From positions 1 to 23,052 of the forward strand of contig JAFADM010000359.1 of the NCBI GenBank assembly GCA_023424865.1: a stretch of 23,052 nucleotides of DNA, read 5' to 3'. Positions within the stretch are counted from its first letter, which is position 1; every line of letters begins with the position of its first letter. The notes under the pieces are model-generated. The model saw nothing but the letters and a program-made list of their open reading frames with translations, did not search any database and had not been told where the DNA came from. Source of the stretch: Bacillota bacterium (GTDB lineage Bacteria; Bacillota_A; Clostridia; DSM-8532). This document shows, piece after piece, positions 1-7,848 of this stretch. The translations under genes were made by a program, and so were the position numbers.

Positions 1-299
1 TTCGTGAAGAACGGACGCAACGGGGCTGGACGATTGAACATCTTGCTGAACGAATGGATTTATCTCCTTCCTTTTTAGGAAGCGTGGAACGTGGTGAACG
101 CAGCTTTAGTCTGGCAAAGCTTTATGCCGTCTCCGAGCTTTTTGGAGTGACCACCGATTCTCTTATTAAGGAAAACCTGCCCGATCCGTCCAGAGTGGAA
201 TCCTTTGGTCTTCTTCTTAATGAACTGGATGACTCGGAATACCGTTCGGTATACGAAATTGCCCGAACAGCCACTCGGCACCTAAAAAGGAAGGCGTGA
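1..299 (+). CDS. XRE-family helix-turn-helix transcriptional regulator (5' truncated by window edge)
   Basis: The reading frame is open from base 3, so the start codon lies outside the window. The visible product has about 98 residues. Residues 1-60 read as an XRE/Cro-CI type HTH: an arginine-rich first helix, a 'GWTIEHLAERM' helix, the recognition stretch 'SPSFLGSVERGERSFSL', and 'LFGVTTDSLI', the usual end of this fold. A charged tail of about 40 residues follows and ends in lysines and arginines. Such proteins are cytoplasmic DNA-binding repressors of about 100-115 residues, so only a few residues are probably missing. The target cannot be inferred. The gene converges on addA 16 bp away and its TGA stop lies in the loop of the terminator hairpin. 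Family call is secure; role is unknown. Confidence 0.85.
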   Translation, partial: REERTQRGWTIEHLAERMDLSPSFLGSVERGERSFSLAKLYAVSELFGVTTDSLIKENLPDPSRVESFGLLLNELDDSEYRSVYEIARTATRHLKRKA

Positions 300-317
300 G
301 CCTTCCTCTTATTTTTT
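288..317. terminator. Bidirectional intrinsic terminator between XRE gene and addA
   Basis: An 8-bp perfect stem (AGGAAGGC at 288-295, GCCTTCCT at 300-307) closes a GTGA tetraloop at 296-299. On the plus strand it is followed by CTTATTTTTT; on the minus strand it is followed by TTTTT. The XRE stop codon TGA is at 297-299, inside the loop. It can serve both converging genes. Confidence 0.8.
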
Positions 318-3300
318 ATAAAAATTCCAGTACCTCCCCCGAAGAAAACAGATAAACGTACCTGTTTTTTACCGGCTTTCCCGCCAGCTTTTCAAGGGCA
401 CGGGCATAGGTCCTGATTTGAAGGGCATAGCGGTTTTTCAGCTCCTCAAGCCTTCCGGGATAAACCGCGTCGGTTTTGTAGTCCAGAAGCACCAGGCCGT
501 CCTCCTCTTCAAAAAAGCAGTCAATGACGCCCTGAAGTATAAGCTTTTCACCTGCCAGGGCATCCTCCGCCATAAAGGGAAAGAGCTCGTAGCCGGGTAT
601 GGCCATATGAAAGGGAACCTCCCTGGAAACCTTTTTGGAAGCCAGCATGCGCTTACCCGGATCAGACTGAAAAAAAGCCCTTATTCTTTTGGTATTCACA
701 CTTTTAGCCTGGAGTTCAGTAAGGAAATCCTTTTCCACCATGGAACGAAGCTGATCCTCCACCGGCTTGCCGTGAAGCTCCAGGTGCTGCATGACAAAAT
801 GAAGCACGGTTCCAATCTCTGCGGCGGAAAGGCCCTTTTTCTCTTCCAGGAAAAGCGGCTTTTTAATGAGTACAGCAGGCTTATCAGGCATAAGCAGGGC
901 ATCCTCGTCCCGGTTTACCTCCAAAAGCCGCTTCATTTCCGTAACGGATACCTTGGAGGGTATCCGGCTTGCACCTTCAAAGACATAGCTCCAGGAGAGC
1001 CGCCGCGAAACCTCTCCGTCATCCGTTTTACTCTCGGCTGATTCCGAAGTGAGGGCACTGTTCAGCCATTCCACCAGGGCCTGCTCCCCCACGGCTTTTT
1101 CCCCTTCCTCCCCTGTCACATCCCTTTTATGCCAGCGCCTTATTTCAAAGGCGGAGGGTTCCGTCTCCCCTGATAAACCCAAGTCTCCGTTAAAACCGCC
1201 CCATTCTCTTAAGGCTCCTCCTTGAGGATGCCCCATAAGAGCCGGGCCAACCCAGTCCAGGTACCGGGTTGCCTTCAGCATGGCGTAGGCAGGCAGACGA
1301 AGCTCACCATCTCCCAGACGCCCCCATTTTTCGCAGGCCTTGGCCACATCGGCTACTGTTCCTGTCAGGATGAGCTTTTCCCTGGCCCGGGTAAGGGCCA
1401 CATACAGAATGCGCATCTCCTCGGAAAGGGTTTCCCGCCGTATTTTTTCCCTTAAGGCAAGCTTGGCGGCGGATGGGTAGGAAAGCCGGATGCGGGTGTC
1501 CACCACATCGGGGCCAAAGCCCAGATCCTGATGCAGCAGAATACTTTTGTTCATGTCCTGCATATTGAACTTTTTGCCCAGCCCGGCTGCAAAGACCACG
1601 GGAAATTCCAGTCCCTTGCTTTTATGTATGCTCATGATACGCACCACATTGTCGTTTTCACCCAGGGTTTTGGCGCTGCCCATGTCCCCCTGGCTGCTTT
1701 TGAGCCTGTCCATAAATTGAATGAAGTGAAAAAGCCCCTTGTAGCTTGTTTCCTCAAACTGCCCTGCTCTTTCAAAAAGAATGCGCAGGTTAGCCTGGCG
1801 CTGCCCCCCTGCGGTCGAGGCTCCCACAAGCGCGTAATAGCCGGTCTCACTATAGAGCCGCCATAAAAGCTGATCTGTAGGCAAGTGAAGGGAAAGAGCC
1901 TGCCAGGCCTTAAGCTTTTGAAGGAAGCGGACGGATTTGGCTATCAGGGCTTCCTCACCGGGACTTTTGGGGCATGGGGCTTCCTGATCCAACCCTGCCA
2001 GCTTTACCAGGGCGTCGTAAAGGCATACCTTTCTGTCAGCAAGACGGATGCTTGCCAAATCATCGGTGGTATAGGAAAAAAGCGGCGAGCGAAGCACCGC
2101 CAGGAGGGGAATATCCTGAAAGGGGTTGTCGATTATCTGGAGGAGGGAGAGCATAATCTCCACCTCTACGCTTTTAAAAAAACCTGTTCCCGTGTCGGCA
2201 AAGGCCGGAATACCGTTTTGGGCAAGCTCCTCCATAAAAACCTCGGACCATTTGCTGGTAGTGCGAAGAAGAACGACAATATCTCTGAATTCCAACGGAC
2301 GATAACCCTTCCGGCTTTTATCAAAAACCTGAAAGGCGCAGCCATCCTCCCGAGGGCTTTTCAGCTCCAGAATTCGTCTGGCGCAAACCCTGGCCTCCAG
2401 GCGAATGGCGTCCAGAAACTCCGCGCTTTCCTCAAAATCCACCGCTTCCCCGCCGTCCTCTTCTCCGGCGCCAGGAGAAGCCTCAGCTTCAATTCCGGGA
2501 GCAGCATTTCCTTCATCCTGCTCCGGACCGGAGGTTTCAATAAGATGAAATTCCGCCGCACCGCCAAAGAGGGTGTCCGGCTCCTCCGGTTCAGGGTAAA
2601 GAGCGCCGGGATACAGGGCTTCCTCCTCGGTATAATCAAGCTCTCCGGCTTCCTGTGACATTATTCTGAAAAAAACGTAGTTGATGGCATCCACCACCGA
2701 TTTACGGCTTCTGAAGTTCTTATATAGCAAAATTTTTCTAAAAGGGCTGCCTTCCTCCATGGTATAGAGCCGGTACTTTTCCATGAAAAGATCCGGGCGG
2801 GCCTGACGAAAGCGGTAAATACTCTGCTTCACATCGCCCACCATGAAAATATTGGGCCTGTTTTCATCCACCCTGGAAATGAGGCTTAAAAGCAATTCCT
2901 GTACCAGATTGCTGTCCTGATACTCATCAATAAAAATTTCCTCAAACCTCTCCCTGTAGGATTTTGCGGCCTCCGTAGGCTCAAGGCCGTCATCGGTTTT
3001 AACGGCCAGCACCTCCAGGCAGTAATGCTCCAGATCATTAAAATCCGCCAACGAGCGGCGGCTCTTTTTTTCCTCAAAGCGGCGGCTAAAATCCTCAACC
3101 AGCAGGGAGAGGCATTCCATAAGAGGGTGCAATACCTTAAGATCCTTATAGAGCTCACTGCTCTTGGCGATAAAAAACCGCTCCCTGAGCTTCTTTATAC
3201 CGTCCTTTACCTCATCCCTTTCCCGTTTGAAGGCCTCCTGAAGTACCTTATCCCCTTCCTTTACTATGGGAAGACGGCCAAAGCCATAGGTGTCCAGAGC

Positions 3301-4239
3301 CGTAACCAGCCTGTCCCATAGGCCCGTTTCCTCTTTATCAAGAAAGCTTATAAGTCCGTCCAGGGCAATTAGATCCTCTTTTGAGGCCTGGAGGTATTTT
3401 TCAAGGCCCTCCGCCTGATGAAGCCTTGCTTGAAAGGCCCGGTAGCGGGCGACCATACCTTCAAGCTCCTGACGTGCCGCGGTAATAAGAAGCCTGCCCC
3501 AGGGTGAAAGGGCAAAATCCGGCTCATCGGCTTCATCAGCTTTATAGGCTTCACCGGCTTCTTCGGCTTCTTCGGCTTCACCCGCTTCACCGGCTTCACC
3601 GGCTTCACCGGCTTCACCATGGCCAGGTACACAGAAAAGGCCCGTCATCTCCTTAAGCCAGGCCTCCGGCCACGGGCTGCTCTGGACAAACTCATAAAGA
3701 TTCAGCACCATATCCATGATAAGACTGTCATCCCTGTTTCCCCCATAGCATTCCAGAAGATCAAAAAAGCCCTTGCTTTCCTCCGCTTTTTCATATTGAT
3801 CCTCAAAAAGCTCATTTAAGGCCTCCAGCTTCATGAGGCGGCCTTCCGTTTCGTCCAGGATGCGAAAGCCCGGATCCAGGTTCAGTCGATGGAAATGGCT
3901 TTTAACCACCTCCATGCAAAAAGCGTGAATGGTGGTTATGCTTGCCTTTCCAACCAAGGTCATCTGCCTTCTTAGAAGGGCCGAACCAGGATTGTTCTCC
4001 AGTGCCTCGGCCAGGGCTTCAGTGAGCCTGGCGCGCATTTCCGCGGCAGCGGCGTTTGTAAAGGTAACGATAAGGAGCCGGTCCAAATCCACAGGTTCCT
4101 TTTCATCGGTGACACGTCGGATAATCCTCTCAACGAGCACCGCCGTCTTGCCTGCTCCCGCGGCTGCTGCCACAAGCAGGTTTGAATGTCTTGCCGTTAT
4201 GGCGGCAAGCTGTTCCTCTGTCCATCGGGCCGTACTCAT
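316..4239 (-). CDS. addA: AddA: ATP-dependent helicase/nuclease subunit A
   Basis: AddA is the motor and 3'-strand nuclease subunit of AddAB, the RecBCD equivalent of Bacillota, which resects double-strand breaks for RecA loading at Chi sites. UvrD-type motifs run in order: Q-motif WTEEQ (6-10), Walker A AAAGAGKT (25-32), TFTNAAAAEM, Walker B IDEYQDS (about 437-443), VGDVKQSIYRFR, NFRSRKSVVDAIN, SIHKSKGLEFPVVF and YVALTRAREKL. A RecB-family nuclease follows with GVIDC and LLDYKTD (about 1252). The start at 4239 is chosen because AAAGGAGGAG lies just upstream; the frame opens 11 codons earlier but without such a site. The ATG overlaps the addB stop as ATGA, indicating coupling. The product has 1307 residues, longer than the roughly 1230 of Bacillus, because of an acidic GEA repeat (about 208-237) and a second acidic linker between motifs IV and V. 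Confidence 0.97.
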   Translation of the reverse strand: MSTARWTEEQLAAITARHSNLLVAAAAGAGKTAVLVERIIRRVTDEKEPVDLDRLLIVTFTNAAAAEMRARLTEALAEALENNPGSALLRRQMTLVGKASITTIHAFCMEVVKSHFHRLNLDPGFRILDETEGRLMKLEALNELFEDQYEKAEESKGFFDLLECYGGNRDDSLIMDMVLNLYEFVQSSPWPEAWLKEMTGLFCVPGHGEAGEAGEAGEAGEAEEAEEAGEAYKADEADEPDFALSPWGRLLITAARQELEGMVARYRAFQARLHQAEGLEKYLQASKEDLIALDGLISFLDKEETGLWDRLVTALDTYGFGRLPIVKEGDKVLQEAFKRERDEVKDGIKKLRERFFIAKSSELYKDLKVLHPLMECLSLLVEDFSRRFEEKKSRRSLADFNDLEHYCLEVLAVKTDDGLEPTEAAKSYRERFEEIFIDEYQDSNLVQELLLSLISRVDENRPNIFMVGDVKQSIYRFRQARPDLFMEKYRLYTMEEGSPFRKILLYKNFRSRKSVVDAINYVFFRIMSQEAGELDYTEEEALYPGALYPEPEEPDTLFGGAAEFHLIETSGPEQDEGNAAPGIEAEASPGAGEEDGGEAVDFEESAEFLDAIRLEARVCARRILELKSPREDGCAFQVFDKSRKGYRPLEFRDIVVLLRTTSKWSEVFMEELAQNGIPAFADTGTGFFKSVEVEIMLSLLQIIDNPFQDIPLLAVLRSPLFSYTTDDLASIRLADRKVCLYDALVKLAGLDQEAPCPKSPGEEALIAKSVRFLQKLKAWQALSLHLPTDQLLWRLYSETGYYALVGASTAGGQRQANLRILFERAGQFEETSYKGLFHFIQFMDRLKSSQGDMGSAKTLGENDNVVRIMSIHKSKGLEFPVVFAAGLGKKFNMQDMNKSILLHQDLGFGPDVVDTRIRLSYPSAAKLALREKIRRETLSEEMRILYVALTRAREKLILTGTVADVAKACEKWGRLGDGELRLPAYAMLKATRYLDWVGPALMGHPQGGALREWGGFNGDLGLSGETEPSAFEIRRWHKRDVTGEEGEKAVGEQALVEWLNSALTSESAESKTDDGEVSRRLSWSYVFEGASRIPSKVSVTEMKRLLEVNRDEDALLMPDKPAVLIKKPLFLEEKKGLSAAEIGTVLHFVMQHLELHGKPVEDQLRSMVEKDFLTELQAKSVNTKRIRAFFQSDPGKRMLASKKVSREVPFHMAIPGYELFPFMAEDALAGEKLILQGVIDCFFEEEDGLVLLDYKTDAVYPGRLEELKNRYALQIRTYARALEKLAGKPVKNRYVYLFSSGEVLEFL
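3529..3618 (-). repeat. 9-bp in-frame minisatellite inside addA (GEA-type repeat)
   Basis: Ten contiguous 9-bp units occupy this stretch. Five are the exact plus-strand unit GGCTTCACC; the others carry one or a few changes (GGCTTCTTC twice, CGCTTCACC, AGCTTTATA, GGCTTCATC). Read on the minus strand the unit encodes Gly-Glu-Ala, with EEA, YKA and DEA variants. It lies after the 'WPEAWLKEM' helix, in a region that in Bacillus AddA is a short linker of domain 1B (from memory of that protein). Because the unit is nine bases, gain or loss of copies would not shift the frame. Confidence 0.9.
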
Positions 4240-4256
4240 TTGGTTCCCTCCTCCTT
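4236..4256 (-). promoter_or_regulatory. Translational coupling site addB/addA: strong RBS and ATGA overlap
   Basis: On the minus strand AAAGGAGGAG (about 4247-4256) lies 7 bases before the addA ATG at 4237-4239, inside the last codons of addB. The addB stop TGA (4236-4238) shares bases with that ATG. This decides the addA start. Confidence 0.85.
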
Positions 4257-7200
4257 TGCAATCATATCCCATACCTTATCGCTGGGCCGGTCGTAAAGCT
4301 GCCTGTAGCCATTGTCCTTCCGGCTTGGATCAAACTGGCAGACTGCAGAATAGGCGCAAAACTGGCAGGACGTACCGCTCTTTTTTTTATAGGGCCGTAT
4401 GGCTGCGCTTCCGGTGAGAATTTTACCGCACAGGCTTTTTAAAAGCCTTCGGGTGTATCGCCTCAAAACCTTGAACTGATCCAGGGAAGCCACCGACGAA
4501 TTTTTGCCTAAGGCCTCGGCTTTGGTAAGAGATACGGGCAGGATGGGCGAGGTTCCTGTAAACTCCCTGTCCATTTGCCGGATAAGCCGGACATCGGCCA
4601 GAAGAAGGCCCCGCATTTTAAGCTGCTTTTGGATGGCATCCTCAATTTCCTCTTCAGTGACCGGCCCGTTCTTTTTAATAATGGGATCGTCCACCCGAAA
4701 ATAAAGCATGCCGCCGGGCAGGAAATCTCCCACGCCCCAGAGAGCATCCATATAGGTTACAAGCTGAATTTGAAGGCCGTAGTAAAGATCCGAAAGCTTG
4801 AAGTCCTTGGCTCCCGACTTATAGTCCACAATACGAAGGTAGGTGCCCTCCTCGGTGCGCAGGGCATCCACCCGGTCAATACGTCCGGTAAGGTAAATAC
4901 GCTTGCCTGAGTCCAGCTCAATAACAATGGGAGGGAACTTCTCGGACGCACCAAAGCCCATTTCATAGCCAAGAGGCTCAAAGCTGCTTCTCCGGATATG
5001 TCCGGCAACAAGCCAGACAGCCCGGGTAATCACCCGCTTAAGCCTCAGAGTAAGGGCAGTATAGCGTCTGGAGCCGGAAATGCCGGAGCCACCCATTTTT
5101 TCAAGCATCTCATCTACAATGGCCGATACCTTTTCCTCGCACCAGGCCCTGGAAAAATCACGCCAGGAGGCTTCCCCTTTCTCAATGGCTTCGGAAAAGA
5201 GACGGATAACCTCATGCATAAAGGTGCCCACATCCGGAGCGCTCAGCCTGAACATCTTCCGCTCCTGGGCATCGAGCCCATATTTTACAAAGTATGAAAA
5301 GGGACAGGTGGCAAAGCTTTCAAGCCGTGAAACGCTGGTGCGGGAAGGATCGCCGTAAAGGGCTGCCACTGTAGCCTCGTCCATGATTTCCGCCTCATTG
5401 CGCCTTAAAAAGGCCTCCCTGACAGGCTCTATCCCCATACCTTCCCATGCCCGTACCTGGAACCATCGTCCTGCGGCCAGCCACACCGGGCTGAAAGCCC
5501 CGCCATCGGCCTTTTCCCTTAAGGATGAAATCATCCGCCTGTAGGCAGGGGCAGGCCGCTGTATCTGAAAAAGGGCCTCCTCCCTGGAACCGGTGGGTAT
5601 AAGATTGCCTGTTTCAGAAATATGAGGAAACACCTTTCTCAAACGCGCCACGATCATGGACGGGCGCAGGGAACGGCCTTCCCTGTCGGAGACGGGCCAG
5701 CTGATGCGAAGGTACCGGGTGGCGGTGGAAAGGGTTTTATAAATAAGATACTGCTCGTCAAAGGCTCTGCTCCGGGAATCCCCCGCCAGCTCAAGACCCA
5801 CTCTGTCGAGGCTGGCTCTCTCCCTGTCGGTAAGAACCCCCTCTTCGGCAGAGGATGAGGGAAAAATGCCGTCATTGACTCCCAGTACGAAAAGAAACTT
5901 AACGGATTGACTTTTGGAGCGTTCCACACTGCCTACAAGCACCTGATCCAGGGCTGCGGGAATAAGCCCCAGCTCATACTCTCCAAGACCGATTTCCAGG
6001 GCCTCCGAGAATCTTTCAAGGGTTAATGAATCGTCTGCCATTACCTCCACTGCCTGATCGAATACAGCCATGACATTATTCCAAACCTGAGTGTATTCCG
6101 CTGCCGATGCCGGATCCCCTTCCTTTCGAAAGGCGTCCACCATGCCGGACAGCCTGTCCGGAACACCCAGCTGGCACAGCAGCTCAAAAAGCGCTCCTGC
6201 GATAACGGCAGCGGTTTTCCCGCCCTTTACCCTGTCGCGGAAGGTCTTTAAGGGCTCAAAAACCCGTTTTCTTACAGCATTGATTGCCTCAAGGGGATTC
6301 TCCCCGGAATCGGAGGGCTTGTCTGCCGCCAGAAGGTCCGGGCTCATATCCCAATCCTTCCCCGAGCTCCAGCGGCTCCCCCGTATACCACAGGCCAGCA
6401 CATAGTTCTCCAGCCGGTTGATTGCCTCCGGCTCAATTCCGGTAAGGCCTGTTTTTAAATAACGAAAGACCGAGTCGTAGGACCAGTTTTCAGTAATCAC
6501 CGCCATGGCCGAGAGTACAAGCCTTGCTAAGGGATGCTGAACAACAGCCAGCTTTCCGTCCAGAAAGAAAGGAATGCCGTATTCGGAAAAAACAGCTTCC
6601 ACAAGGCCCCGATAGCCCTTAAGATCCCGGGTAACAACAGCGATATCCCGAAAGCGGCAGCCCTTATCCCGGCACAAACGAAGAATTTCACAGGCAGCCG
6701 CCTCCACCTCCGAATAGGTATTGGTTGCCGGATATAAAAGAATGCTCCGTGTAACCTCCTTACTCTCCTCGGGGGGATAAGCTCCGTAATTCCTTTCCAA
6801 ATGGGCAAGCTCACGGCTGCCTGAGAATCGGGGAAGTACCGAAGGGGCTATCCGAACAGGAGGCTCTTGTGCCGTACCCGCCTCCAGAGCAAGCCTTTTA
6901 AGCTTCTTGGCCGCGTTGAAAACCGTATGGAAAACATCGATGCCTTCTCCGCCCGATCCCTCCCCCTCCGGCTCGGCACACAGGCTGACGCTTACGCGAA
7001 AAGCCGTTTTCATAAGGCACTCCATAAGACGGTATTCCTGGGGAGTAAAGCTGGAAAAGCCGTCTATCCATATTTCGGCTCCTTTATAAAGAGGTTCTTC
7101 CAAAAGCTTTTCACAAGCCAAGGTCAGGTCGTCGTCCGAATCCCTATACCGGCTTTTAAGCTGCTCCTCAAAAGCAGCGTAAATGGCTGCAAGCTCATTC

Positions 7201-7667
7201 ATCTTAAGGGTAAGGGAGCTCTCCCCTCCCATTTTTTCGACTGCCTCCAAAAGGGTTTGGGGTTTAACATTATAGCGCTTAAACTCGGTGATAAGGCCCC
7301 CCATGGTGCCTGCAAAGCCTTTTCTTCGGGCAGCTCTGGAAAAATAGCGAAGCTTTCCCTTCATTGTGTCCATAATCCGGTAAAGGAGCATGGCCTTTCC
7401 AGCCGGATGCACATGGGGACGGGTAAGGCCTCCGGCCTCATTAAAAACACGAAAAGCAAGCCTTCTGAAGCTAAGTACCTGAACCTCCAGAACGCCTTCC
7501 CCTTCCATCACCTCGGCCAGCTCTTTTTCCGCCTGAAAAGAAAATTGTTCAGGGACGAGCAAAATCCGGGGACGCTTAATACCGCCGTGAAGACTTTTTT
7601 TTATGTCCTCCAGCACATACCAGGACTTTCCGCTGCCTGCCCTGCCCATAATCAACCGTAAACTCAT
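4236..7667 (-). CDS. addB: AddB: ATP-dependent helicase/nuclease subunit B (iron-sulfur nuclease)
   Basis: AddB is the second subunit of AddAB. Its N-terminal fold is helicase-like and recognises Chi, and its C-terminal RecB-family nuclease cuts the 5' strand. The sequence opens with a Walker A GRAGSGKS at residues 8-15. The nuclease shows GRIDRVDAL and IVDYKSG (about 945). The four cysteines of the 4Fe-4S staple are present: one in ESFATCPFSYF (about 788) and three in CQFCAYSAVC (about 1100-1109). The length of 1143 residues fits the family (about 1160). The start is ATG at 7665-7667 with only a weak AGGAA upstream. The TGA stop overlaps the addA start (ATGA), so addB is the first gene of an addBA operon, probably expressed from the promoter at 7729-7756. 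Confidence 0.97.
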   Translation of the reverse strand: MSLRLIMGRAGSGKSWYVLEDIKKSLHGGIKRPRILLVPEQFSFQAEKELAEVMEGEGVLEVQVLSFRRLAFRVFNEAGGLTRPHVHPAGKAMLLYRIMDTMKGKLRYFSRAARRKGFAGTMGGLITEFKRYNVKPQTLLEAVEKMGGESSLTLKMNELAAIYAAFEEQLKSRYRDSDDDLTLACEKLLEEPLYKGAEIWIDGFSSFTPQEYRLMECLMKTAFRVSVSLCAEPEGEGSGGEGIDVFHTVFNAAKKLKRLALEAGTAQEPPVRIAPSVLPRFSGSRELAHLERNYGAYPPEESKEVTRSILLYPATNTYSEVEAAACEILRLCRDKGCRFRDIAVVTRDLKGYRGLVEAVFSEYGIPFFLDGKLAVVQHPLARLVLSAMAVITENWSYDSVFRYLKTGLTGIEPEAINRLENYVLACGIRGSRWSSGKDWDMSPDLLAADKPSDSGENPLEAINAVRKRVFEPLKTFRDRVKGGKTAAVIAGALFELLCQLGVPDRLSGMVDAFRKEGDPASAAEYTQVWNNVMAVFDQAVEVMADDSLTLERFSEALEIGLGEYELGLIPAALDQVLVGSVERSKSQSVKFLFVLGVNDGIFPSSSAEEGVLTDRERASLDRVGLELAGDSRSRAFDEQYLIYKTLSTATRYLRISWPVSDREGRSLRPSMIVARLRKVFPHISETGNLIPTGSREEALFQIQRPAPAYRRMISSLREKADGGAFSPVWLAAGRWFQVRAWEGMGIEPVREAFLRRNEAEIMDEATVAALYGDPSRTSVSRLESFATCPFSYFVKYGLDAQERKMFRLSAPDVGTFMHEVIRLFSEAIEKGEASWRDFSRAWCEEKVSAIVDEMLEKMGGSGISGSRRYTALTLRLKRVITRAVWLVAGHIRRSSFEPLGYEMGFGASEKFPPIVIELDSGKRIYLTGRIDRVDALRTEEGTYLRIVDYKSGAKDFKLSDLYYGLQIQLVTYMDALWGVGDFLPGGMLYFRVDDPIIKKNGPVTEEEIEDAIQKQLKMRGLLLADVRLIRQMDREFTGTSPILPVSLTKAEALGKNSSVASLDQFKVLRRYTRRLLKSLCGKILTGSAAIRPYKKKSGTSCQFCAYSAVCQFDPSRKDNGYRQLYDRPSDKVWDMIAKEEGTK

Positions 7668-7705
7668 AATAAGTCACATTCCTGTTACAGCTTTGTTTTA
7701 ATGTA

Positions 7706-7726
7706 AAGATCGGCATCTGCGATCTT
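7706..7726. repeat. Dyad symmetry at the predicted addBA transcription start
   Basis: AAGATCG at 7706-7712 and CGATCTT at 7720-7726 are perfect inverted 7-bp arms separated by 7 bases. The dyad sits just downstream of the predicted -10 box at 7729-7734, where a repressor could block initiation or a hairpin could form in the leader. It does not match the LexA/DinR box of Bacillota (CGAAC-N4-GTTCG). Functional meaning is inferred only. Confidence 0.4.
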
Positions 7727-7728
7727 AA

Positions 7729-7756
7729 ATAGTACCTTATCGCTGATAAACGTCAA
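7729..7756 (-). promoter_or_regulatory. Predicted sigma-A promoter for addBA
   Basis: Minus strand: -35 TTGACG (7751-7756, 5 of 6 consensus), 16-bp spacer, -10 TACTAT (7729-7734, 4 of 6). Transcription would begin near 7722, giving a leader of about 55 bases before the addB ATG. Confidence 0.5.
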
Positions 7757-7799
7757 TAAAAAACAAGAATTTTTATCGTCGCCTCTCTACAGTTGGGTT

Positions 7800-7814
7800 G
7801 CGGGCATAGCCCGC
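7800..7814. other. Small GC hairpin downstream of the c-di-GMP enzyme gene
   Basis: GCGGGC-ATA-GCCCGC forms a 6-bp stem 35 bases past the stop of the minus-strand GGDEF-EAL gene. There is no T-run on that side, so it is at best a weak terminator or a 3'-end processing barrier. It is the only terminator-like fold I see between the two transcription units. Confidence 0.35.
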
Positions 7815-7848
7815 TTTAGATGCTGGGACTTATTATAACATAACGGCC

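Noticed and set aside
1885..2658. Long plus-strand open frame inside addA
   Set aside because: It lies opposite a gene with a complete set of helicase motifs, has no recognisable domain, and reflects the codon use of the real gene. The same holds for frames at 418-1041, 3929-4417, 6867-7661, 21147-21896 and 21948-22628.
7706..7726. SOS (LexA/DinR) box at addBA
   Set aside because: The arms AAGATCG/CGATCTT and the 7-base spacer do not fit CGAAC-N4-GTTCG.
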